Below the pieces are notes generated by a model that saw only the letters and a program-made list of their open reading frames with translations, did no database searches and was not told the DNA's origin. Below are positions 11,115 to 21,427 of a stretch of DNA of 64,000 nucleotides, piece after piece; the first letter of the stretch is position 1; every line of letters starts with the position of its first letter. Source of the stretch: JAWKTV01 sp041398905 (lineage in GTDB: Bacteria > Planctomycetota > Planctomycetia > Planctomycetales > Planctomycetaceae); the NCBI GenBank assembly GCA_041398905.1, contig JAWKTV010000007.1, forward strand, positions 243,432-307,431, in the 5' to 3' direction. Position numbers and translations under genes: made by a program.

Positions 11115-11408
11115 ATGCGCAGCACCTATCTCATCACCTACGATATCTGCCAACCAAAACGCTATCGCAAGGTCCATCAGGCCATGTGCGGCCACGGCGA
11201 TCGCCTGCAGTTCTCCGTCTTTCGTTGTCAACTCTCCGAGATCGAGCTACAACAACTTAAGGAAAAGCTCTGGCCACTACTGAACCTGTCCGAAGACCGG
11301 ATCATGGTGGCTGACCTCGGTCCCATCGAAGGCCGCGGCGGTGAGTGCCTGGAATTCTGGGGACAGCCGCTCAGCCCGGCTCCACGGCGCGGGGCGGTGG
11401 TGATATGA
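11115..11408 (+). CDS. cas2: Cas2, spacer acquisition
   Basis: 97 residues. It begins MRSTYLITYDICQPKRYRKV, which includes the conserved Asp of Cas2 after the first strand. RLQFSVFRCQLSEIELQQL forms the next strand and helix, and EGRGGECLEFWGQP lies near the end. It forms the Cas1-Cas2 integration complex. It sits 84 bp after cas4-cas1 and directly before the array leader. Confidence 0.93.
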   Translation: MRSTYLITYDICQPKRYRKVHQAMCGHGDRLQFSVFRCQLSEIELQQLKEKLWPLLNLSEDRIMVADLGPIEGRGGECLEFWGQPLSPAPRRGAVVI

Positions 11409-11623
11409 TCGAGCGCGATTCCAAACCCGGCCCATGCCTGTCCGGGACTGCGAGGGCTCCAGTGCCGCGAATACAGCGGCCAGCACTCGCAGTCGTAAAC
11501 CGTTCCTTGACAATCTGTTCCGTCTTGGGTCAACTGATTGTCGCGTTTCAAATGGCCCCTTGCCGTCACCCCTCTGGTCCGCCCGCGTAACTCGTGTAAC
11601 ACCAACCACCTGCAACGCGGGCG
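11409..11623 (+). promoter_or_regulatory. CRISPR leader
   Basis: 215 bp between the cas2 stop and the first repeat with no coherent gene. It contains a TTGACA box at 11507-11512; no convincing -10 box is visible at standard spacing. The repeats end in ATTGAAGC, close to the ATTGAAAC 5' handle common in type I systems. Array transcription is therefore inferred to run on the plus strand, which makes this the leader. Confidence 0.6.
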
Positions 11624-14600
11624 GTCTTCCGCTCCCCAAAAGAGCGGCCCCATTAAACTTCAAACGTGAATGTCGGCTCGAAAACCTCAACCCCTGTCTT
11701 CCGCTCCCCGGCGGCTCGGTAAACGCTATGCGTTTGAATCGTCAGCGGCAGGCAGGTGAGTCTTCCGCTCCCCAAAAGAGCGGCCCCATTGAAGCAGAAG
11801 GTCACGCCGAGCGGCGGCGATCGCGGGGACGTCTTCCGCTCCCCCAAAAGAGCGGCCCCATTAAGCCAGTTCAGCCACGCCCCGAGTGGTTGCTCGTTTC
11901 GCTCGTCTTCCGCTCCCCAAAAGAGCGGCCCCATTGAAGCGATGTACGCCTCGAATCCCGCCCATCCTTCTGGCACTCGTCTTCCGCTCCCAAAAGAGCG
12001 GCCCCATTGAAAGCTCGACAACCGGCTCTATGTGACGCTGGACGGCATCACGTCTTCCGCTCCCCCAAAAGAGCGGCCCCATTAAGCGACTTCCTCGCCG
12101 GTGTAGTCCGATCGGGTGAATGAGTCTTCCGCTCCCCAAAGGCGGCCCCATTGAAGCTAGACACCCGTCGCCGAGTGATCGCACGCACCGGCGGTCTTCC
12201 GCTCCCCAAAAGAGCGGCCCCGACAACTCCTGCCACTCGCGCGAGGAGGTCGTAAGAGGCTCACCGCGTCTTCCGCTCCCCAAAAGAGCGGCCCCATTGA
12301 AGCCCAGACTGCAGCGGAAGCTGCTGACCTCCGCCGCAATCAGTCTTCCGCTCCCCAAAGAGCGGCCCCATTGAAGCTATACTCGGCGCGACACGAATTC
12401 GGCTCCGCGATCTCGTCTTCCGCTCCCCAAAGAGCGGCCCCCATTGAAGCCCGTCCTTCCGCAGATCGGCGGGGTCGACGCCTCCGGTCTTCCGCTCCCC
12501 AAAGAGCGGCCCCATTGAAGCCGGTCCAGGTCGGCCTCGCCCTTGGTGTCGTAGGAGTCTTCCGCTCCCCAAAAGAGCGGCCCCATTGAAGCTGGTACCG
12601 GCGGCCGCGAGCCGGTGGCCAGTCCCGGTCTTCCGCTCCCCAAAAGAGCGGCCCCATTGAAAGCAGGCTTCCCGGGGCACCTCCGTTCCGTGCAGGATCG
12701 TCTCCGCTCCCAAAGAGCGGCCCCATTGAAGCCTCACGGACATCCGGGCCAAGGCCGCCGCCGGCAAGTCTTCCGCTCCCCAAAAGAGCAGCCCCATTGA
12801 AGCTCTGTTCCAGTCTCCGAACCGCCCGTCCTGGACTTGTCTTCCGCTCCCAAAAAGGCGGCCCCATTGAAGCGACGCGGACTTCCTCGCGTCTGCCCGT
12901 TGTCGACGGCCGTCTTCCGCTCCCAAAGGCGGCCCCATTGAGAAGCGTGCTGGGACAGGACGGGCGGTTCGCGTTTCGGTGCGTCTTCCGCTCCCCAAAA
13001 GAGCGGCCCCATTGAAGCGTCTCCGCCAAGATCGGGTTGTGGCTCGTCGGATTCGTCTTCCGCTCCCCAAAAGAGCGGCCCCATTGAAGCGCGGCGAGCC
13101 TTCTCCGCAGCCTCCAGTCGCTCGCGCGCGTCTTCCAACTCCCCAAAAGAGCGGCCCCATTGAAAGCTGCACTGCCGGCGGCCGAGGCCGCCGAACTCCT
13201 TGTCTTCCGCTCCCCAAAAGAGCGGCCCGGTAGCTCCCTGCTCCGCCGGGGGTCAAACTGAAGTCGGGCGGGGTCTTCCGCTCCCCCAAAGAGCGGCCCC
13301 CATTGAAGCGATTCCGGGCGGCGACTCGTCCACCAGCCGCTCGGCGTCTTCCACTCTCCCCCAAAAGAGCGGCCCACATTGAAGCTTGCCAAACGGCTTG
13401 GCAATAAGTGGCAAAAAGGGTTGTGCTTCCGCTCCCCAAAAGAGCGGCCCCATTGAAAGCATCTACGTGCATGACGAGCCAGGCCGGGGCAATGCGTGTC
13501 TTCCGCTCCCAAAAGAGCGGCCCCATTGAAAGCGATAGACCAGGAATGGTCGGCAGCCAGAGCGGGTACGTCTTCCGCTCCCCAAAGAAGCAGCCCCATT
13601 GAAGCACCTCGCCAGCGGTGTGGTGAGCGACATCACCTCATTGTCTTCCGCTCACAAAAGAGCGGCCCCATTGAAGCCGGCAGCCTCGACCGCACCGGAG
13701 AGCCTGCTGCCATGTCTTCCGCTCCCCAAAGAGCGGCCCCATTGAAAGCGACGATGTTGTTGGCATCGGCGCCGGACTTCTGATCGTCTTCCGCTCCCCA
13801 AAAGAGCGGCCCCATTGAAGCGGCGTCAAGCGGATCGGTTGAAGCCACAGCCATCAGGTCTTCCGCTCCCCAAAAGAGCGGCCCCATTGAAGCATCATCT
13901 GCCCGCACGCCCACAAGATTCCTGGGAAGTCTTCCGCTCCCCAAAGAAGCGGCCCCATTGAAGCCTCGTACTTCCGCTTTTCAGGGAGTGTGCCTCCGCT
14001 CGATCGTCTTCCGCTCCACAAAGAGCGGCCCCATTGGCTTGCCCATGTGCGTTCTTCGTACGCGTCGGCTGCCTCCTTGTCTTCCGCTCCCCAAAGAGCG
14101 GCCCCATTGAAAGCCTCAATCGCTGGCCGCTTGCGTCGATCGTACCAGTGTCTTCCGCTCCCCAAAAGAGCGGCCCCATTCAAGCCGCGACAATCCCGAT
14201 TCCCAGCAAGAGTTGCTGGCGGTCTTCCGCTCCCCAAAAGAGCGGCCCCATTGAAGCGGATGGTCGACGACATGGCTTTGACGCCTTCGTACTGCCGTCT
14301 TCCGCTCCCCAAAGGCAGCCCCATTGAAGCCTTACAGTCGGCAGCGGCTGCGATGCGTCCAGATTCGTCTTCCGCTCCCCAAAAGAGCGGCCCCATTAAG
14401 CTCCCGCCTCGTCGTCGGTGGCGTCGAGCATCTCCTCGTCTTCCGCTCCCCAAGAGCGGCCCCATTGACTCCGCCTCGTCGTCGGTGGCGTCGAGCATCT
14501 CATCGTCTTCCGCTCCCAAAAGAGCGGCCCCATTGAAGCGACTCCCGCGCTTCCGCTCGGTTCGTTCCGGCGGGCTTGCGGCCGTATCTTCCGCTCCCCA

Positions 14601-15254
14601 AAAGAGCGACCCCATTGAAGCCCGCCCGATGGCTCGCTCGACAGTTTGGTAGCGCTGTCTTCGCTCCCCAAGAGCGTACATTGAAACCCTGCAGCGAGCA
14701 GTGGTTCAACGCTGTCGCCAAGTCTTCCGCTCCCCAAAAGAGCGGCCCCATTGAAGCTGGAACCCGACGCGACGGATCGACCGCCAGGACGGTCTTCCGC
14801 TCCCAAAAGAGCGGCCCCATTGAAGCACCAAGCTGATGGATGACGCCGAGGGCGCGAACTCAAGTCTTCCGCTCCCCAAAAGGCGGCCCCATTGAGCGAG
14901 GTAATGGTGGAGCGGCAACACGAGACCGCAGCCGTCTTCCGCTCCCCAAAAGAGCGGCCCCATTGACCACGAACACGTCCTGCGTGACCGTCTCGTCAAA
15001 GATGTCTTCCGCTCCCAAAGGCAGCCCCATTGAAGCATGGACCTTGATCAGATCACGACCGGGATGCACGACGTCTTCCAGCTCCCCAAAGAGCGGCCCC
15101 ATTGAAGCCGAGGTGTCGACGCTGATGTCGCTGATGGCGGATGGTCGCTTCCGCTCCCCAAAAGAGCGGCCCCATTGAAGCGGTCACCACCAGCACGCTC
15201 AGCCGGTCAGACGGGAACGTCTTCCGCTCCCCAAAAGAGCGGCCCCATTGAAGC
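11624..15254 (+). CRISPR. CRISPR array, about 51 repeats of 36 bp
   Basis: The 36-bp consensus begins GTCTTCCGCTCCCC and ends CCCCATTGAAGC; an intact copy lies at 15219-15254. Its inner part forms a hairpin pairing CCGCTC with GAGCGG. I counted 51 repeats and 50 spacers of about 34-38 bp by eye. Only about a dozen repeats are exact. Most others differ in the C-run or A-run length or lack a few bases, which suggests sequence error. The first repeat ends in ATTAAAC, and the second (from about 11697) loses its centre and end. The last repeat is perfect. Confidence 0.97.
14402..14504 (+). repeat. Two adjacent near-identical spacers
   Basis: The spacer at 14402-14437 and the next one (about 14469-14504) share the same 30-odd bases apart from one substitution near the 3' end (CTCCTC versus CTCATC) and one base at the 5' end. 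The repeat between them is slightly shortened. This looks like duplication of one repeat-spacer unit, or repeated capture from related targets. Confidence 0.85.
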
Positions 15255-15483
15255 GGATCCAATCAGTCAATTGACCGGTCACTTGTGCGGTTTGATGCGC
15301 GCGACACGAGTGATTCACTCCGTTACCGGGCGGCTGTGTACCACGGTGTTTGGCGACGCTGTCGATTCGACGCCGCCTCCACACCACCCCGCTGCCTCCC
15401 CATTCCACCTCCGCGACGACCGGCCGCAGGGTGCCGCCGTTCGGTCACCGGGTCGTCGCCTTCTGTGACTCGCGGCAGGAGCA
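15255..15483. other. CRISPR trailer, no gene seen
   Basis: Sequence beyond the last repeat. It has no recognisable coding content, though the downstream end of the minus-strand recombinase remnant may reach into it. Confidence 0.5.
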
Positions 15484-15627
15484 GCAAACTTCTCCTGGAT
15501 ATCCGGGGCGAGGTGCAGCAGGTTCAGGACCTGCGTTATCCGGGGCTGCGGGGGCGGTAGAGGTGGCCAGTTCCGATTGGTCCTTGACCACCCCGTCGCG
15601 GAGCAGTTGTCTTCGTGGCGCGACTCA
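15484..15627 (-). pseudogene. Recombinase C-terminal-like fragment
   Basis: The minus-strand frame starting at ATG 15627 reads MSRHEDNC, then PRITQVLNLLHLAPDIQE. That last motif resembles a segment I associate with serine recombinases encoded next to DUF2924 genes in planctomycetes and proteobacteria. Only this short tail is visible; the catalytic domain is absent. It overlaps the end of the DUF2924 remnant upstream. Confidence 0.45.
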
Positions 15628-15990
15628 TTGGTTCGCTCCCAGTCGAAGAACCGGAACCCGTTGACGTGCGAGCCAGTGATGGCCCGTGCGACCGCCGAGA
15701 GCGAACGGTAGTGCTCACCCGCGTACTCGAACCCGCCGCTGCGGACCTGGACTTCGAGGGCGTCCCCTTATGGACGCGGGTGAGCGTGCTGCCGGGGGCG
15801 GCAGCCGGTTGTCAGTGGCCTGCGGAGCGGACTGCCGCTGGCTGCCGGAGCATGGCTGCGGCCGTTTACTTCCCGGCGAAGGTTAGCGTCGAGGTCAGCG
15901 AACGGGAAGAAGTCCCGATCGGGATCGTTTAGACTCGCGAATGCGTCAATCAGCCAATCGCATCGGCGGCTGTCGTTGCGGTCGCCGTTC
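15628..15990 (-). pseudogene. DUF2924 protein remnant
   Basis: Translated on the minus strand, about 15785-15640 gives TRVHKG, LEVQVRSGGFEYAGEHY and RSLSAVARAITGSHVNGFRF, a clear DUF2924 C-terminal region. Upstream sequence to about 15990 is frameshifted and not readable as one protein. DUF2924 genes usually precede a serine recombinase, as the adjacent fragment suggests. It marks a decayed mobile element at the CRISPR trailer end. Confidence 0.6.
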
Positions 15991-16073
15991 CAGACATCCA
16001 GGATGCCGATAGAACATGGGCCAGCCTGCGGAACAGCCTGAGCTGAATCCTGCGTCGCGCACCTCCGCACCGT

Positions 16074-19000
16074 GTGACGCTGCGACTTCGCCCGTTGCGT
16101 CCGGCATGCAGGAGTTTCCGAGTCGGAGAGATGCACAGACGCTGGGTGGCTGGGCTCCGAAGACAGCCTCAGCCGGTCGTACTCCTGAGCCGCGGCGACC
16201 TCGATACCGACCCCGGCTCGCTGAGCGGGGATACCGGGCGACGCCTCGCCGTCGCAGTTCCGCAGTCAGGGGATCACTCGACCCTCGCGCTTCGAAGACG
16301 ACTCCTTCAGCGATCTGGCGAACCTTGGTGACTTGTCGCAGACGCCGATGAATCCCGGGAAATCGTCGACCTCGCCGCACTGAGTACGAACTGCTGGACG
16401 AACTTGGTCACGGCGGGATGGGGCGGGTGGTGAAGGCCCGCGACCACCGGCTCGATCGGCTTGTCGCCATCAATACGTGTGCGGGCGGAGTTCAGTTCCA
16501 GCCGGCAGGCTCTGCAGCGGTACCTCGCGAAGCCCGTTCGATCGCCACGCTGAACCACTTCAATGTCGTCGGGTCTACGACTACGGCCTCGACCAGGACG
16601 GCCCGTTCCTGATCCTCGAATTCGTCGACGGCCTCACACTCGACGAGAAGCTCAAGGTCGGTCCTCTTGACCCCGAACAGGCGGTCGACCTCGCCTGCCA
16701 GCTCTGCGACGGCCTCGCCAAGGCTCACGAGAGGGAGTCATCCACCGCGACATCAAACCGGCGAACATCCTGCGCACTGACGGCCGACGGCGGCCCCGAA
16801 GCTGACCGACTTCGGCGCCAGCCCGGCAAACCAGCTGACGACGGCCACACGAAAGCGAACACCGCGCTCCGGCACGCTCGACTTCATGGCCCCCGAGCAA
16901 CGCCGCGACGCCCGCTCTCCGTCGACCACACCGCGGCGACCTGTGGTCCCACAGGAGCCACGCTGTACCAGATGTTCACCGGCCAGAAGCCGCGCGTCAT
17001 CCGGCTGGATGACGTCCCCGCGGGCTTTCGCGACCTCCTCGCCCAGACGCTGGCCGAAGACCCCGTCGCCCGCCCCGCCTCCGCCCGCGACCTGCGCGAT
17101 GCCCTCCGCCAGGCCCGCGCCCCACGCCCGCACCACCACCGGGTGCATCGCGGCCCCCTGCCGACGGCACCTGCCGGCGTGCGGGGTCGTCAATGAAGTC
17201 ACCCGCAAAGTTCTGCCGCGGCTGCCGGGTTTTCGCTTGTCACCTCCTGTGCTGCCTGACTGTCAGAACCAGGAACTGAAGGCCTGGGACGACATCTGTA
17301 GCGAATGCGGTGCGAGCCAGCGAGACGCTCGCCGGGATGCGCGGAGGCCGAGTCGCGGCTCGATCAGGCTGAATCTTCCGGGAGTACCGCCTCGACGAAG
17401 CGGTGGAGCTGTGCGAGATGGTCCGCCATCAAACAGGTCCCGCACTCCCCGAACTCGCCGCCCGCGCGACGGCACTGCTCCGGGTTCGCCACCAGCCTCG
17501 AACAACAGCAACTCCTGCTGACCGCCGTAGAAACCGATGCCCGCCGCCTGATCGGAGAGCACGGGTACGCGCAGCGGCTACGCGGTACTTCAGCGGCTCC
17601 CCCGCTGGCATTTGATCCGACTTCCACCCGGCAGCTCGCCGACGACTGCGAGCAGGCCCGGATACGCCGCGACTCCCTCCTCGACATCAAGGCCCCGCGA
17701 TACGCTCCCAAGCATCTGACCGGACTACAAGAGCTGACGGCCGAGTACCTCGGCTTCGATCCTCAGCATCCGCAAGTCCGTTCCCTGCTGAAGCGGCTCG
17801 TCCACCGGGCGAACGGGTCCAGCTCAGTCCTGGCCGCCGCCCCTGCACCGCCTACAGCCACGACGACCGCCCTCAACTGGCTCCGCCGCCTCCCCCCGAT
17901 TCCGACCCCGACCGCGACCGCCTCGAGGCCAAGGTCCGGTTCCGGATATCCCAGGTGCAGAAACTACAAGGCGAATTGCAGGCATCCCCTGCACCAGCAG
18001 TCGAGCAAAGACTGCTGACGGAACTGCAGTCACTGCATCCGCAAGACCCGCTCCCGGCCGCGCGGCTCCGCAGACTCGACATTGCGGCCCGTTCCCGCCT
18101 GTTCAAAGGCGGCGCCCCGCCGCCATCGGCCTGACCCTCCTCCTTAGCCTCGGCTGGATCACCCACTCCCCGCCCCACCCCCCACCACCAATCTCGCCGC
18201 CAGCGGCCAACCCCAGCGGGTTCGTCGTCGGCCTCGCCCGCCGAGCCGCTCCCGTCCCCCACCCTCTCCACCCAATATTGACACCACCCCCGCGCCCTCT
18301 CGCCGCCGCCACGCCAGCCACTCCTTCCACCACAACGCCCGAACAATTTCCCCTGGCACGCCGAGCCCACGCCAAGCCCGTCGGACCAGCCCCACGACGA
18401 GAAATGATGGAGGGGACCAAGCTGGCGAGGTGCGGGTTTCACGGACCTGGGTGTGAAGTTCTGCTGGTGCCCTCAGGGAGTTTCACGATGGGGGAGCCCG
18501 GCGTCGGAGGCGGACCGGTTTGACAACGAAGAGCAGGTGTCGGTGACGCTGAGCCGTGGTTTCTGGCTGGGCCAGACGGAGGTGACGCAGGGGCTGTGGC
18601 AGAGCGTGATGGGAACGACGCCGTGGTCCGGGGGGTCCTACGTGAAGGAGGGAACCGCCTATCCGGCAACGTATGTGAACTGGGACGACGCGACGGAGTT
18701 CTGCCGGAAGCTGACAGCGCGGGAGCGCGCGGCGGGGCGGCTGCCGATTGGCTGGAGTTACCAGTTGCCGACGGAGGCGCAGTGGGAGTACGCCTGCCGG
18801 GCGGGGACGCAGACGGCTTACAGCTTCGGGGCCGATGCGAGCCGCCTGAGCGACCACGGCTGGTGGGACGGATTGGTTGGGGGGGGGCGACACGCGACGC
18901 GCGAACCGGACGCGCATCAGGTGGGGACGAAGCAGGCGAACGCGTGGGGCCTGCTGGACATGCACGGGAACGTGTGGGAGTGGTGCCAGGACGTGTATGG

Positions 19001-19190
19001 AGCGAAGCTGAAGCTGTCGGGTGGCCGTGACCCGCCGGTCTCGTCCGGGGGCTCGAACCGGGTCCTCCGGGGCGGGTGCTGGGTCGACACCGCCTGGAGC
19101 TGCCGGTCGGCGTACCGCGGAAGGAACGTCCCGTCCTACCGGGACGGCGGCCTGGGCTTCCGCTGTGCCCTGAGTCCGCCTGGGAACTAG
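16074..19190 (+). CDS. Ser/Thr protein kinase fused to SUMF1-like domain, frameshifted
   Basis: A planctomycete-type receptor kinase. The kinase domain starts at YELLDELGHGGMGRVVKARD (about 16385). It has the catalytic loop HRDIKPANIL (about 16738), a DFG-like TDFGA (about 16806), GTLDFMAPEQ (about 16873) and an end near 17120. Cys pairs (CxxC, CSECGAS near 17300) suggest a zinc ribbon. A Gln/Glu-rich helical stretch, one hydrophobic segment (LTLLLSLGW, about 18130) and a Pro-rich linker follow. The C-terminus (18430-19190) is an intact SUMF1/EgtB-like fold: GFWLGQTEVTQGLW, YQLPTEAQWEYACRAGT, NAWGLLDMHGNVWEWCQD, RVLRGGCW. At least six frameshifts lie in the kinase and linker. The true start is uncertain. 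It probably phosphorylates proteins in response to an envelope signal. Confidence 0.8.
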
Positions 19191-19702
19191 CCAGCACGCA
19201 GCGCAGGCGCTGACGCAGGCGGCGCAGGGAGGAGGGCGGTAGCCCCCGACCGGAGCTGCCGGAGTCTCCGCCGAAGCCGAGATAGACAGTTTTGCACCGG
19301 CGACGCGCAGCGTGCCGCTCCCATTGCATTTTCCAGGGATCACATGCCGCTCGCGTTCTTTACCGTACCTGTGCATTCGCCGGAGTCCGCCGCCGGCGAG
19401 CGAGCTCAACGGGTTCCTCGCGAGTCATAAGGTGCTATCGGTCGACCGCCGCTGGGTGGACCTGGGCGTGAACTCGTTCTGGGCCATCTGCGTCGACCGT
19501 TGGCACCGCTGATGTGGCGGCATCTGTCACTCCGGCAGGCATCCCGTTGAATCGGTCTAGGCAGTCTCACGTTCTCGCATACACTTGCTGCATGCAGTGA
19601 CAGGCACATGCTGGACCGCCTGTCCGCCGTCCCGGCTTCAGGGACCGCACTCCGTCGCTCGGAGTCCCCAGCTGAATTCTTCAGCGTGGCAGGACTCCCA
19701 AC
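19191..19702. other. No gene seen
   Basis: Intergenic between the kinase-SUMF1 gene and the ParB-like gene. No coherent frame on either strand. The short frame ending at 19512 shows no motif. Confidence 0.5.
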
Positions 19703-20760
19703 ATGCATATTGAACTCTGGCCCATCGACCGCGTCCGTCCCTACGGCACCAACCCGCGCAGGAACGACCACGCCGTCGAGGCCGTGGCAAGGAGCCTCCG
19801 CGAGTTCGGGTTCCGGCAGCCGCTGGTGGTCGACGCCGAGGGGGTGCTGATCGTCGGACACACCCGCTTGAAGGCGGCGAAGCAGCTCGGGTGGACCGAG
19901 GTGCCGGTGCATGTGGCTCAGGGGATCTCGCCCGAGCAGGTGCGGGCGTACCGGATCGCCGACAACCAGACCGCCTCGATCGCCACCTGGGACACCGACC
20001 TGCTGCCGCTGGAGCTGGCGGCGCTCGCCGAGCGGCAGTTCGACCTCGATCTGTAGGGGTTTAGCGCCGAAGAACTGGCGCGGCTGTCGGCACCGCCGGT
20101 CAACGAGGGCCTCACCGATCCCGATGCCGTGCCCGAGCCACCCGACGCCGCGACGACGCAGCCCGGAGATCTGTACATCCTCGGCGACCATCGGCTCTTG
20201 TGTGGCGACAGCAGCAAGGCCGCTGACCTCAACCGGCTGCTGAGCGGTCAGCCGATCCATTTGGTGAACACCGATCCGCCGTACAACGTCAAGGTCGAAC
20301 CCCGCTCGAACAACGCGATCGCGGCGGGACTCAGCTCGTTCGCGGCCCCCGAAGGGAAGCAGCGGAAGACCGCGACACATCATCAGGGACTGGACCTCGC
20401 CCGGCACCCCGAGAAGGCCAACCCGACCGGCAAGAAACTGCGAGCGGAGGAACGGCCGCTGGCGAACGACTTCGTCAGTGACGAGGAGTTCGACCGGCTG
20501 CTGGATGCGTGGTTCGGGAACATTGCCCGAGTCCTGTTGCCGGGACGGGCACTTTACTGTTGGGGCGGTTATGCGAACTGCTCGAACTACCCGCCGGTGC
20601 TGAAGCGTCACGGGCTGTACTTCTCACAGGCGGCTGATCTGGGTGAAGGGACACCCGGTGCTGACGATAAAGACAGGATGGGTAGCCGTGTGGAGCGAGC
20701 CTCCTTCGCGTGGGGCGGGGAAAGGTCGTTGGCAGGTAACGACACGCATCACGCGGGCGG
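19703..20760 (+). pseudogene. ParB-like nuclease / adenine-type DNA methyltransferase, interrupted
   Basis: The N-terminus is a ParB/Srx-type domain (residues 1-115; VRPYGTNPRRND, VVDAEGVLIVGHTRLKAAKQ). The methyltransferase domain follows (GDLYILGDHRLLCGDSS, then the catalytic DPPY at about 20273). This fusion is common on phages and mobile elements. An in-frame TAG at 20054-20056 separates the domains where Leu or similar would be expected (DLDL-stop-GFSAEEL). The methyltransferase loses its C-terminal third: similarity fades after GLYFSQA (about 20630) and the frame runs into unrelated sequence. The stop could be an error, but the missing end looks like real truncation. Confidence 0.7.
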
Positions 20761-20908
20761 CGGCCAGAAACCTATGACTTCAAGTGCGACGTGATCCGCC
20801 GCTCACGTTCAACTGTTTGTTCGGCCGTCCTTCCCGAGCCGCCGAAGCAGCCGGACCAACTTGCCAGCCTTTCTTTCGATCATTGGCCAGTCCCACGAAT
20901 CCGGGCTT

Positions 20909-21363
20909 TCACAGTTCGGATATGTATCGCTCAAGTTGCTGCTCGGCCTTTGGAATTGACCGCAATACGGCAGTCCACAATTGGGTGCTTTCGGAAGTTG
21001 CATTGAAATTGGATAAGTCCCCACCCTTCCTGGCAAAATCGAAAGGTGTGGCCATCACATTCTCGCGGGTTCAGTTCGATCCGCCGCTCATGAGTGTGGC
21101 CTTTAGCCTCTGGATAGTAGATCGTGTACTGTCGGAAGACGTCCCCTACACCTGGTTCGAAACGCAAATTGTCGAGCAGGGCCTTGGCGTCCGCAAACTC
21201 TCTTGTGGCGCTCAAAGTCCGAATACGCCTGCCGGACGACTACCGGCCCTTGGGAGAAGACTGTACCGACTACTTCGTCGAGTTGAGCCAATGAAATCTG
21301 TTGCAAGGTTTGCATAGGCTTGTGAGGCCGAACGACCGCCATCACCGGGTGGCAGAAGTTCAC
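20909..21363 (-). CDS. Hypothetical protein, small, frameshifted
   Basis: The minus-strand gene starts at ATG 21363 (MNFCHPVMAVVRP) and continues after a frameshift near 21215 as ATREFADAKALLDNLRFEPG and TYPEAK-like segments. With one more indel near 20935 it ends KAEQQLERYISEL at 20909. About 150 residues, and AT-richer than its surroundings. I do not recognise a family. Size, composition and the toxin-like array nearby make an immunity-type protein possible, but that is a guess. Confidence 0.45.
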
Positions 21364-21427
21364 GCTAATTCGCCGAAACGCCGGGAACCGCCACTCCGGT
21401 GCATGGCATGGTTCGGCCTTGCATCAG

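Noticed and set aside
12261..14681. Long minus-strand frames of 270-450 residues across the CRISPR array
   Set aside because: They are translations of the repeats and spacers (recurrent GPLFWGAED-type peptides every 24 residues), not genes.
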